From positions 3,996,503 to 4,060,502 of the forward strand of contig OZ024787.1 in assembly GCA_964017065.1 (NCBI GenBank): a DNA stretch of 64,000 bases, given 5' to 3'. Each line of letters starts with the position of its first letter. The first letter of the stretch is position 1. The DNA comes from Haliclona indistincta. Its lineage: Eukaryota > Porifera > Demospongiae > Haplosclerida > Chalinidae. Made by a program: the position numbers and the translations under genes. The notes under the pieces were generated by a model. The model had not been told where the DNA came from. It made no database searches and was given only the letters and a program-made list of their open reading frames with translations. Below are positions 41,835-52,310 of the stretch, piece by piece.

Positions 41835-43092
41835 TCAGGGGTTTGGTGCAAATCCAATGTATGGTGGAGGTAACTCATCATCAACCTTGGGTGGGTTGAC
41901 GACAGGAGGATAGGCTAGCGAAGCACCATAGGTTGGAGGCGGAATTGCGGTCAGATCTTGTTTCCCATCAAGAGGGTCTGTAGCAGGAGGCTCATCTTGA
42001 GGCTCAGGGAACCCTCCTCTAGGTTGAGTAGGGTAAGCAGATGATGTTGACCGTTCTGGTCGATTTAGTTCGAAAGTATGAGGCCGCGAAGGACTCCAAG
42101 AGGATGATTGAATTTGGCCGGAAAAACAGCTCTTCAACGAGTCCCATTTTAACCAACAGACAAAAGCCATTACACCTGCAGCTACACAAAGAACTACAGC
42201 AAGCATAGGCACAAGGACCACGACTGCAAACGCCCATGCTCTGTTTGAACAGTGCAGGCTAATCTCTACGTTTTCTTCCCAATCCGGGTTTTCGGGTATA
42301 TCGGTGACTATCAAAGCTCTGTAGTTTGAGCCATACGGAACAATCAGCGAGCATTCTCCGATCATGGGGGCAGAACAGTTAGCAATAGTGTCCAAGTCGT
42401 CAGTGGAATACTGGAATCGCTCAACAGATATCGTGATATCCAATCGAAGGAATGGTAGACTACTGCTACCACCACGATTATTGTAGAAGACAAAATAATA
42501 CTCGTCTTCATGTTCCACTTGAAACGAAAATCGGCGATAGTTTGATGCAGAGCACGAAAAGCTTGCTAAAGAGAAGAATTCAAGAGCTTCGTTAGTGGAT
42601 GGGTCATCGATCCAGGATTGAAAGGTGCCTCTTCCTCTGATCAGATAAAAAGTACCGCTAGCTGAATTCGGGCGAGTGCAAACTGCTGTCGAGAAGTTAG
42701 AGTTTGGGTATAGATAATAGTTCCATGGAGGAGTTGAAGGTGAAGTTGTTCTGGTCAGTGAGAGGGGGAGTGCCTTCGATTAGGTAGACAGTAGAGTCAG
42801 TCCTGTTCGATCTGTCCACGAGTGTGACACCGGCGCAGAAAAACGAAGCCCCATAGTTTATCAACCGTGTGTCGCCAGGTGAGAAAAAGACTGGTACGCC
42901 CTGGTTCCGATTTGTGATGCCCACAGGGATGGCGATCGCCAGAATGATTACCAAGGTAACAACACAAGCTACGAGAGATCCCCAGCCGCCGCTTCCTCCA
43001 CTACCGCCATGATAGCCTCCACCGTAGTAGCCACCTCCACCAAAGCCCCCACCGCCGCCGCCGCCTCCTCCAGCACCGCCACCACCAGGCAT
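41835..43092 (-). pseudogene. APD-like copy with 29-bp deletion
   Basis: Start at MPGGGG (43092). A 29-bp deletion near 42725 joins the FNSS codons to the WNYYLYP codons out of frame, so the first frame ends as MELLSIPKL. The second part is open from near 42720 to 41835 in another frame, with TM2, PPTY and PPPY intact. Most diagnostic residues (TDDLDTIANCS, SRPHTFELNRPE) match the plus-strand gene at 26246-27520 better than its positional twin 36168-37508. Confidence 0.82.
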
Positions 43093-43826
43093 CTTCTTGC
43101 TCGAGACCTTGCTAAATCGTGTGTCACGGTCTGTCACCTGATTGTATAATGTTTTAGGGCAGGGCTAGCTGCAAGTAATGTATGACGTCATGATAAATTA
43201 TAGCCAGACAATAATTTAACTTCCCACGCGGTCTACACAGACCATGAATCGGATTATCATGCACTGGAAATGTAAACCGACCAGACAGCTTCCTGGTTTA
43301 TGAATTAAATTAGTACTATTAGTCTGTGTCGAGTGTGTTGCATGACAGATGCATGCTTAACTCAATTTGCAAGTGACAGACAGTACTCAATTGTGACAGT
43401 ACTCAGTCTAAAGGGTTCAAAGTGATGCATGAGCTATTACTACAATTGAAATCGGTTCACTGGCCCATTACACATTAGACGCTACAAACTCAATAAAAAA
43501 TTCCTCCTGGGATCCACACTTCCCAAGTCAAGCTTATTTTAACTACACTGGGAAAAATATCCATTGCTTGTTCGTTTCATATCTTAAAGAGCCCCATTGT
43601 TAATTTAATTTGGTGTTCTAGGCTCTATCTTTATCTTCTGCTTGTCCTGACACTTATTCAATTCTGTAATTATGGTGCATTCGTCAATGAATGGTTTTTC
43701 CACCCCCTTATCATCACAGAAACACATGCAAGTTGCTATAAATTAAAATAGTTGTTTAAAATACTAATGAACTGCACGAGAGGATAAAAAGCATACTAAA
43801 ACACATTAGCATGTAAAAGCATGATT
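43093..43826. other. Intergenic
   Basis: 43210-43480 repeats 38265-38520; no gene seen. Confidence 0.4.
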
Positions 43827-44837
43827 TTAAGATATTTCCTGAGCTGAGTCACTTCCGAGCACTGGTGATGGGGTGTGACGGTCGGCAGGAAAGCAACATC
43901 TCTTCAATGAATCGTGCTTGTATAAACACAGAGCCACTATTACAATCGGTACAAGTATGAATATAGGCACAAAGACCATTGGTAGAATGACCACGATTGC
44001 AATCGCCCAACCTCTTCGTACACATCGTAAGCGTATCTCTTCATTCTCTTCCCAGTTTGGGTTATCGGGTATACTAGTGACTACGAGACCTCGATAATTT
44101 ATTGAGCTGTACGGAACTGGTACCGAGCACTCTCCAATTGTAGAGACTGAACAGTTTGCAATCGAATTCAGATCAGATTTAGAAGTGGAGTACTGGAATC
44201 GATCAACTGTTATTGTGACATTCAATCGAAGAAACCTACCACCAGAATTGCGGTAGACAAAGTAATACTCATCTGCTATTTCTACACGAAATGAGAATTG
44301 ATATTTAGGACTGGAGCATGGAATATTTGATATTGAGAAAGAGCGAAGTGCACGATCAGTGGACGGATTTCGAATCCACTCCTGAAAGTTCCGTCTTCCT
44401 TTGATCAAATAGAAAGTTCCATCAGCGGAGTTTGGGCGAGTGCAAACTTCAGTCGAAAAGTTTGAGTTCGGTGAGAGATAGTAGCTCCAGTGCTGGTAGT
44501 TGCTGTCTGCTAATGTAATGTCATTGTTGATGATTGTGAAATTGTTTCGATCAGTGAGAGGAGGTGCTTCTGTTATGAGGTAGAGAGTGGAACCAGTTCT
44601 GTTTGACGTGTCTATGAGAGTGACTCCAGCACAAATGAAGGTTGATCCATAAGACACTATCCTTGAGTCCCCAGGGGAGAAAAAATCCGGTTCATCCCTA
44701 GCTTGATTACGCGTAGTGATAGTAATCGAGGTGGTAACCGTCGCGATGGTAGTCGTCATCACAGCGACTAGAATGATTACCGTCGTCAAATTGTAGCCTC
44801 TTTTCTTGCTTCTAATCTCGCCTTCGCCTTTATCCAT
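43827..44837 (-). CDS. APD-like protein, no Gly tract, short tail without PPxY
   Basis: 336 residues from the ATG at 44837 (MDKGEGEIRSKKRGYN); the open frame to 44918 begins with GTG and lacks homology. TM1 about 17-41 is Thr-rich. The ectodomain keeps FFSPGDSRIVSYG, STFICAG, HWSYYLSPNS, FYLIKGRRNFQEWIRNPS, DEYYFVYRN and NPNWEENEEI. TM2 is a long hydrophobic stretch, followed by only about 30 residues (YKHDSLKRCCFPADRHTPSP) with no PPxY. It may be a natural short form or a C-terminal truncation. Confidence 0.82.
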   Translation of the reverse strand: MDKGEGEIRSKKRGYNLTTVIILVAVMTTTIATVTTSITITTRNQARDEPDFFSPGDSRIVSYGSTFICAGVTLIDTSNRTGSTLYLITEAPPLTDRNNFTIINNDITLADSNYQHWSYYLSPNSNFSTEVCTRPNSADGTFYLIKGRRNFQEWIRNPSTDRALRSFSISNIPCSSPKYQFSFRVEIADEYYFVYRNSGGRFLRLNVTITVDRFQYSTSKSDLNSIANCSVSTIGECSVPVPYSSINYRGLVVTSIPDNPNWEENEEIRLRCVRRGWAIAIVVILPMVFVPIFILVPIVIVALCLYKHDSLKRCCFPADRHTPSPVLGSDSAQEIS

Positions 44838-45606
44838 AACCCTTGGATGGAGAGTTCGGTTGAAGTGAAAACTCAGATTACTAAATTGTGCTGCATGCGA
44901 TAATGGTCCATCCAGCACTTAAAAAGCAGCGCTGCTACCGGTGCGCATGCGTATATTCATGAAATAGTATGTACTAGCCGCATATCCTGCTCGCGCGAGT
45001 ACCATTGCACCGTTCGTTCATCTGCATCTAGCCGATAATCACTCACGTGCACAGTCGGGTCGCCAAAGTACCGGAAGTCCAATGAAACTAATACAAATTT
45101 ATAATCAGGCTGAGGCGTTCTTAGACAAGCGTTGAATTATTCATGAGAAAACTAAACAGCTCGTATCTATCGTTCTATTGCTTTATTTACTGCTAGTTTT
45201 GCAATAAAGCATGTTCAATGTCTGGTCTATCGATAAACACGGCCAGCTGTTCGTTTGATACAATAACAAACGTGAACCAAACGTTGAAAAATTCTTCCTA
45301 TCTTCAAAAGATTGCGTGGGGAAAAATTTTATCAGCAACCCAGCACTATTCTGATGCAACCAAACAATAGCACACACATTGATCTAAATAATATCCAAAA
45401 TTGAAGTTGTTTCAGCATGCACTTACATAAATATGAGCGCTTAAAGTACGCTTGCGCTAACGCGGTATTCGACCACGCCAAGACCACACCAGCTGTGATC
45501 TCATGCGTGCAGCCAACTATTACTAAGGTTTGCTATGAAAATAATTATAACAATAGTACTGTATAAACAGCTATTCTTATGTTTTATGAAAGCAGGTAGA
45601 TAATAG
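44838..45606. other. Upstream region and left part of the element
   Basis: The left TIR of the mobile element starts at 45046. No other gene seen. Confidence 0.4.
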
Positions 45607-46485
45607 ATGGCCACAAGAATCAGAAGACGGTTGTCCTATGATGCTGGTGGTAGTCAGCCGGTCGTTGGAGATTCGAATCAAGTACGAGTATGTACACTTT
45701 GTAGCCAGCAACATCCACTCACAAGCCAAGTTCACACATGGCAAAACGAAAGAGCCCGTGAAGAGGCTCTAAATCTTGGTATTGTACAAAGCGACATAAT
45801 ATGCCGCGCATGTCATGATGATATCCGTAGGATTTCCGTTGATCCCAGTCACGTCCCTAGATGGGAGAAAAAAAGAGAAACGGTAAAATGCTGTGTACTT
45901 GGCTGTACAGACACATGCCACAGCAAACTACATGTGCTTGATGTCAACCAACACTTGGATAAGTTACACAAAGGTGACAAAGAAGTACAATTTGCTGAAT
46001 CGCAAAACATACCTTTCCCAACTCCCCTTTGTAGCCGTCATTACCACTTTGTGTACCAAGCAATCCAACCACAGCAAAGACAATGTGCTACATGTGAAGT
46101 GTACGTAACGCACGATACATCTAGGCATTGTCCAGATGCTGACAAAATCAAAAAGCACCTGCATGAAAATGCTGGTTTTGAAGGAAACCTTGAAGCCACC
46201 GATAGAGTTTGCCTCACTTGCTACAGGTCACATTTGTTAATTTTAGAAGCTGACAGAAGAATTAGTTACGATTGTGATCTAAAATGTTTGATAGATACAA
46301 TCAAAGTAACTGCCAGTGAAACAACAAACACTGCCCGGGAACTAGCTTTGTACAAAACTATTGTCTATGTAGGAGAACAGCTTCTTAATGGAACAGCCAT
46401 TCTACTGGTAGATGCATATGACTATTTGCAACAAGCATACAATGACAATGACATGTTGGGTGCTAGACATGTGGAGACAGGCTGA
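45607..46485 (+). CDS. Cys-rich zinc-finger protein of mobile element
   Basis: 292 residues, complete frame from ATG to TGA. Paired Cys motifs: CTLC, CRAC, CCVLGCTDTC, CSRHYH, CATC and CLTC with neighbouring His, suggesting several zinc-binding modules. No transposase catalytic core is visible. It resembles the N-terminal part of a large repetitive protein family in sponges and cnidarians (recognition from memory). It probably is the front half of a longer protein whose middle was deleted. Confidence 0.6.
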   Translation: MATRIRRRLSYDAGGSQPVVGDSNQVRVCTLCSQQHPLTSQVHTWQNERAREEALNLGIVQSDIICRACHDDIRRISVDPSHVPRWEKKRETVKCCVLGCTDTCHSKLHVLDVNQHLDKLHKGDKEVQFAESQNIPFPTPLCSRHYHFVYQAIQPQQRQCATCEVYVTHDTSRHCPDADKIKKHLHENAGFEGNLEATDRVCLTCYRSHLLILEADRRISYDCDLKCLIDTIKVTASETTNTARELALYKTIVYVGEQLLNGTAILLVDAYDYLQQAYNDNDMLGARHVETG

Positions 46486-46840
46486 CAAAAACACCATGTC
46501 ATTAGCTGAGCTAACTAACTATGGCTGGAGTATCACAGATAGTGTCCTTGCAGTTGATTGGGACAGCAATGAACATGAAGAGGCTGTCAAAGAAAGAGTA
46601 TTGCTATTAACTAAAGGCTGCAAGTGTAAGACTGGTTGCATGACACGAAGGTGCATGTGTAAAAGAAAAGGCCAAAGCTGCTCTGAAGGCTGTTCTTGTT
46701 TAAACTGTCTAAATCTACAAGCACAAGTAGAGATCACTAATGATAGAGAAAGTATGGATATTGAAGACACCCAGGAGTTGGATTCGGATTGGTCAGATCT
46801 AGACAGTAGTAGCGAGACAGATGATGAATTTGACTCATGA
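46412..46840 (+). pseudogene. CXC (tesmin/TSO1-like) tail of the same element protein
   Basis: The frame is open from 46412, but family-like sequence begins about residue 29 (SLAELTNYGWSITDSVLA). The core CKCKTGCMTRRCMCKRKGQS plus CSEGCSCLNC is a CXC-type Cys cluster, then an acidic tail. It overlaps the 3' end of the preceding ORF in another frame, as expected if a deletion joined front and back parts of one gene out of frame. Confidence 0.6.
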
Positions 46841-48052
46841 ATGTACATGTACACAGTATGACAGTGCCTTTATTAACAGTATTACTTATTGTATCTATCA
46901 TTTTCAACATCATAAATAGTATGACAGTGCCATTTATCCTCCATTTCTATGTTACTTAAAAATAATTCACAGTTGTCATGCTTGTGACCGTGGGGAAAAA
47001 TTTTATCAGAACAAATACGCTCTCAAAACAGGTAAAATACTTCATACAATAATCAATGCACAACATACCCAAGATTCGAGTTGTTTCGCTACATCCCCGG
47101 AGTATGAGAGTATCTTCTGTTCGACTCCCTTAAGACGCCATGTTGAACTCCTGTCATACCCGCGACGAAAACGCAGAGCAAAAGCCGAATGAAGTCAAAA
47201 TAACTTGAAGAAAATAAGCAAAACTTCCTCTTAGAGCTTTATGACAATGATTCCAGAGATCTAATCACACGTACAGTGTACAGCAAACCGTTCTTTACAG
47301 GCAACCAGACACAGCCAAAACGCGCCATTTTGTTGTTTATGTTGACGTCATCGTGATTATAAATTCTGCGCTTGGCGACCTGACTGTGCACGCACAACAA
47401 TGATGACATCATACTGCTTGCTATTTTTAGAGTTTTGGGAAAGCTGCATGATTATAACTATCTCATGCATGTGACAGACAGACAGTACCACCATATATAG
47501 TATCTATGGTACCACCCACCATACTACTTAGTTCTTGGTTAATATTTCTGACATTGCATTGCAAGGACAATAAAAGTGTTGTTACAGTAGGATAAAAAAT
47601 GCTGAAGGACATCCTTATGCATGCAGGCTAGTGAACTATTGAATAAGTGATCGATGTTAAACATGGTTGCGAAATTGACACCATGTGCTATTGGTGTCTA
47701 GGAAGCTACATGGTGTCAGCAATAAGTGATTGCGTGCTGTCTGTTGTGTATAGTTAAATGTGCTGCAGCCCCAGCAGCGAGTTGCTATAGACTTCCATTG
47801 CACGACTTAGCTTGCTTTTTCTATTGCAGATCAGACACCGTTTGAGAATAAAAATGCTTTTTTGCACAGAGCATGCAGTAGCCTCACATAATCATAAATC
47901 ATACCGGAAGTAGAACTATAGTACAGGATGTTTGTTTAGCATAATGAATGAATTTCACGTGATGGGTGCAGCTTTGTCTACAAAAGCATTTCTACTGTTG
48001 TATAAAGTATTATCCGTGCGCGGCTTCTTGAAATTATAAAGCTTATCTAGCC
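46841..48052. other. Right part of element and promoter region of next gene
   Basis: TIR at 47371-47392. A TATA-like tgtataaag at 47999-48007 lies about 50 bp before the ATG at 48053. No other gene. Confidence 0.4.
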
Positions 48053-49234
48053 ATGCCTCACGGAGGAGGTCATCACGGAGGAGGATTCGGAGGTGGTTTC
48101 CACCATCACCATCACCACCACGGAGGTTTCCATCACCGCCATCACCACCACCACGGTACTGGTGTGGTGATCACGACGGGTGGCTACTACGGATACTACC
48201 GACGCAGACGTGGAGGTTTCTTCGTCCTGGGACTAGTAGCAGTTGGTCTCGTCATCGGTGCGTTCGTTGGCCTGGGTTACGGCATACGTGGTTCTTATGT
48301 AGGAAGCGGCGGGGACACATCCTACTCACCCGGGGATACTCGTTTATACGGCTACTCGTCGTTCTTCTGCATGGGTGGAGATCTTGAATATGACAGTAAT
48401 TCACAATTCGTAACCCCTGAGTATGCGAGTCTGTATCTTCTTCCCTCAAAACCACCTCTAAAGCATACTAATTCGTTCTATGTGAACAAGACCAATATTC
48501 TGGTGTCCGATGACTCTTGGAAGCACTGGTCGTTTTATCTTTACCCAGGATCAAAAATCGAAATGTCTGCCTGCCAAATAAACGGTGATTATGATTTCGA
48601 AATACATTTGATCAAAGGCAATGGAAATTTCAATTCGTGGTCGCATAACGGCAAGTCAAAATACGTCGTTACTACGAAAGACGTTTCAGGCTGTTCTAGT
48701 TCTCCTGCGAAAAAGATTGTCTATACAGTAACTAAAGAAGACATGTATTACATGGTCCTTGAAAATAACTATTTCTTGACCTCAAATTATGCTACAATGA
48801 CACTGCATGTGAATCGAACTGGATACGTTCCCAATGGAACACCGAACTGCACCGGAGAGGTTGGCTGTTCGTATTATACCTCGGATGGTAATATACAGTA
48901 TGCCCTTGTGACTACCGATGATCCAACAGATAATGATTGGGCAAGAAACGTTTTGGTGAACTACAGCTGTGTAGCGCTGGTTGCTAACTACGTGCTAGTA
49001 ACTGTTCTACCATTCTTGGCAGTCGTAGTACTGTGTGTCACTGTGGTTGTCATCGTTTCTGTCTGCGTCGTGATGAAGAGAAAGAAAAGGGCTGGTTATC
49101 AGACCCTCGAGGCTTCTTTACCGACTGTGCCTACTGCATCACCACCCAGTAAACCAGAAGACCCACCTCCTCCCATGTACAATCCCAATGCACCCATGAA
49201 TGGCTCCGCCCCTCCTCCTCCTTATGCTCCTTAA
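48053..49234 (+). CDS. APD-like protein with His-rich N-terminus and PPxY tail
   Basis: 393 residues. Residues 1-35 are Gly/His-rich, including a run of seven His (17-23) and further clusters, a potential metal-binding or pH-sensing cytoplasmic segment (inference). TM1 55-77; ectodomain with YSPGDTRLYGYSSFFCMGG, HWSFYLYPGSK, HLIKGNGNFNSW, EDMYYMVLENN, CTGEVGCSYY, DNDWARNV; TM2 about 313-341; tail with PPMY (373-376) and PPPY (388-391). The WARN motif replaces WEEN. Founder of a His-rich subfamily with two decayed copies downstream. Confidence 0.86.
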   Translation: MPHGGGHHGGGFGGGFHHHHHHHGGFHHRHHHHHGTGVVITTGGYYGYYRRRRGGFFVLGLVAVGLVIGAFVGLGYGIRGSYVGSGGDTSYSPGDTRLYGYSSFFCMGGDLEYDSNSQFVTPEYASLYLLPSKPPLKHTNSFYVNKTNILVSDDSWKHWSFYLYPGSKIEMSACQINGDYDFEIHLIKGNGNFNSWSHNGKSKYVVTTKDVSGCSSSPAKKIVYTVTKEDMYYMVLENNYFLTSNYATMTLHVNRTGYVPNGTPNCTGEVGCSYYTSDGNIQYALVTTDDPTDNDWARNVLVNYSCVALVANYVLVTVLPFLAVVVLCVTVVVIVSVCVVMKRKKRAGYQTLEASLPTVPTASPPSKPEDPPPPMYNPNAPMNGSAPPPPYAP

Positions 49235-49552
49235 AACTGTTTTTTATACTGGTTATAGTCAGTATTATTATACCTTTGTGTAGTATTTGCAATAAAATTT
49301 TTACTTAGTGGTTTCAGTTCATAAGTGGAGTACCAAGCATTGCTAACCTATGCCTTAGCTAAGAAGATAAGGGTTTAAGCACACTGCATGCGGTTAAGAC
49401 ATTGCAAACTGACCCAGAGCAGGTCAGGGATATCCAATAGACTAAGTGCTGAATTTCATGTGTCTGACTGGGTGTGGCTCATTATGCAATATGCAAAAGT
49501 AGTTTAACGAGTTGTTTGTTTTTGGTCCACAAGTAGAGTTTTTGATCTCAAC
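49235..49552. other. Intergenic
   Basis: AATAAAA near 49290 may be the poly(A) signal of the preceding gene; nothing else seen. Confidence 0.35.
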
Positions 49553-50593
49553 ATGCCTCATGGGAGGATATAGCGGCCGGGGGTGGAGGGCATCACCATT
49601 ATGGAGGTTTCCATCACCTCATCATAGCACTGGCGTGGTATACACCGGCTACTACGGATACTATCGAGTCGACGATGCAACTGAAGCGGCTGGTTTGTCC
49701 TGGGCTGTTAGTGATTGGCCTCATCATTTGTGGATGGACTCACCTGCCTGGGTTTTGCCATCCACAGCTCTTATGCAGGCGGTGATACATCCTACTCTGT
49801 TCTCCAATCAAAACCACCTCAAAAGCATACAAATTCATTCTGTGTGAACAAGACCAATGATTATTTAAAGGTGTTGTCTGGGTATATAGTGGAAATACTG
49901 GTCATTCTACGAGTGGTATCACAGATTGTGATGATTGGTTGCGCAGAAAGCAGCGCTCAAGATTTCGAAATACAGGCAATGGAAATTACAAATCATGGTC
50001 CAATGATGCCGAGCCAAAATACGCAGTAACTACTAAAGATCAATGTCTCAGTATGTTCATATCCGGGCAAATCTTCTACAGGAAGAATTTTTTTATAAAG
50101 TGAAACAATATCACATGGTCCTTGAAAGTAACTACCATTAATCATTTCGTGCTACAATAATTATGTCACCACTGCATTTTAATCAAACGGAGTGAACGGT
50201 TGTACTTATCTTACTGGATAAAATATGCTCTTGCGACGACCTCTGATCTGATCCAATACTGAGCAATGCCTGGGCTAGAAACATTGAAGTGCTGTGACAA
50301 CTGTGTAGCTATGGTTAACGTTGCAATCTATGTGTTAGTATAAACTGTTGTGCCATTCATGGCAGTCATATAGTACTGTGTGTCACTGCAGTTGTCATTA
50401 CTTCTAACTGTACCATTGTAAAAAAGAGCAAGAGAAATGGTTATCAAACCATTGATGCTTCTTTGCCTGTAGCAACCGAACAAGAACCTCCCAGTAAAAA
50501 TAACCAGGTGATCCTATTTATTCTTCTTATTTCCAATAACCAGGGGATTCCAGTGCACCTGTACCTGCTTCAGTACCTCCATATGCTCCTTAA
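49553..50593 (+). pseudogene. His-rich APD-like gene, heavily decayed
   Basis: Begins ATGCCTCATGGGAGG like 48053 but hits a stop within six codons. Later pieces match in all three frames (GYYGYYR, KPPQKHTNSFCVNKTN, TM2 remnants). The segment from SPGDTR to the LYLLP codons is deleted. The end (VPASVPPYAP, stop 50591-50593) still shows PPxY. Multiple indels and stops make it clearly non-functional. Confidence 0.85.
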
Positions 50594-50708
50594 CTGAGAA
50601 CTTATCTCTTGCAGTTTCTCAAAAGTTGCATTTAATTATAATTTGCGCAGTGTGACGTGCACTCTTGCTGCAACTGATAAAAGGGCGGCACCCAATAACA
50701 GGGCAGAA

Positions 50709-51886
50709 ATGTCTCATAGCGAGGAGAACATGGAGAAGGATTCGGTGATCACCATCATCACCACAGTACAGGCGTGGTGTTCACCGGGCCTGCCTACTAT
50801 CATGGAGGCTACCAACGCGCTATACGCAGCTGTTTCTTCGTCCTTGGGCTGGTAGTGCTCGGGGTGTATTCGTTGGCTTGGGTTTTGCTATCTATAGCTC
50901 TCATGTCAGGATCGACAGCAACACAGCTAATTACTCACCAGGAGATACGCGTTTGTACAACTATTCTTCGGCTTTCTTCTGCATGGGTGGAACTATTGAA
51001 TACGACAGCAATCCATCCTCGAATCCATCCGTAATCCCAAACCAGGATACTGCAAGTCTGTACCTTCTCCCATCAAAACCACCTTTAAAGCACACGAATT
51101 CGTTCTACGTGAACAGGACTGGTCTTCTGATCGCCGATGGCGGTTGGAAACACTGGTCGTTCTACCTCTACCCAGGATCACAGATAGTGGCTACGGCCTG
51201 TGCAGAAGACAGCTTTAACAGTTATTATCTCAATTTGATCAAAGGCAGTAGCAATTACAAATCGTGGTCCGAAGATCCATTGGACTCGTCATACATCAAT
51301 AGTAGTATACTAATTATAAAGTGTTCACCATTATCAGGTGAGCCATTTACAAAAAAATTAGTCTTTGAAGTGCACGAAGAAGACACGTACTACATAATCC
51401 TTCAAAACACTTTATTATCCTCTCACACGTACTACCGTGTCGCTGTACGTGAATCGAACTGGATATGTTCCCAGTGGTACACCAAACTGCACAGGAGCCC
51501 ATGGCTGTACGTATTACACCACTGACAACAGGATTAAGTATGCTCTTGTAACGACCTCTAATCCATATGATGGTGACTGGGCGAGAAACATCACAATGCG
51601 CTACAGCTGTGTGCTTTATGTTGCTGACTATGTGGTAGTAACTGTCGTGCCGTTCATAGCACTCATGGTCTTGTGTGTCACTGTAGTAATCGTCATCTCT
51701 GTCAGTGTCAAGGTCGTCAAAAACAGGAAGAAGGCAACGGTCCGATATGAGACCCTCGCAACTGAAGAGGCGCTGGAGTCTTCTTTACCCGCCATGACAG
51801 TACAGCCCAGTATACCAAATCCGAGCGTTAATCCCAGTGAACACGTCTTCGATACTACTGCCTCTCCTCCTCCATATACTCCATAA
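50709..51886 (+). pseudogene. His-rich APD-like gene, partly decayed
   Basis: The N-terminus is eroded (HHHHSTG remains in one frame). A frameshift lies in TM1 near 50860. The ectodomain is then open from 50878 (NYSPGDTRLYNYSSAFFCMG, HWSFYLYPGSQ, LIKGSSNYKSW, EDTYYIILQN) until a second frameshift near 51435. The rest (CTGAHGCTYY, DGDWARNIT, TM2, tail ending ASPPPYTP) reads open to 51886. Large parts keep family residues, so decay is more recent than in 49553-50593. Confidence 0.8.
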
Positions 51887-52310
51887 AACAGGCAGCCGGC
51901 TGAGTCTGGTAGTTTGTGCATCTATCCAGTCAAACAATAACCGAGTCATGCAATTGTATATCCCTTCATATTATGGTCCACAGTATGTAAAATAATTTCA
52001 TAGTCATGTGAAGGTGCAAAGGTCGTGTTATTTTGTTGGTATAAGATAATCACTGTGAATAAATCATTTTATTATGAATAAAAATTTAATTCAAATCTGC
52101 ACGGAAGTAAAACCAGCTGTTTTTTTTCACTTACACAAAATAGCATAGATCAGAATATAGAATAACTTTTAGACTAGTAAGCGCACATACCATAGACATT
52201 GGTATCAACCTTATTAGGAAACCATGCATTAATATGCTTAGAGGCGTGGCTGACCTGTACACACAAGCGGATTATTATTGCACATTGCTTGCCAAGCCAG
52301 TCAGCAGACG
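51887..52310. other. Intergenic
   Basis: Possible poly(A) signals (aataaa near 52059 and 52078). No gene seen. Confidence 0.35.

Larger units (their letters stand above)
32768..43092 (-). repeat. Segmental duplication of a three-gene block
   Basis: Block 1 is 32768-37508 and block 2 is 38559-43092: same order, same strand, offset about 5.8 kb. The first intergenic gap is exactly 321 bp in both. Confidence 0.9.
45046..47392. mobile_element. DNA element with about 21-bp TIRs
   Basis: Left end cgtgcacagtcgggtcgcca (45046 on) and the reverse complement of 47371-47392 (cgtgcacagtcaggtcgcca) match at all but one base, and a further aatttataatca is shared inside. Interior: two ORFs (45607-46485, 46412-46840). 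Segments near 45316-45420 and 46991-47095 are diverged direct repeats (gtggggaaaaattttatcag). I could not fix a target-site duplication, so the superfamily is unassigned. Confidence 0.65.
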
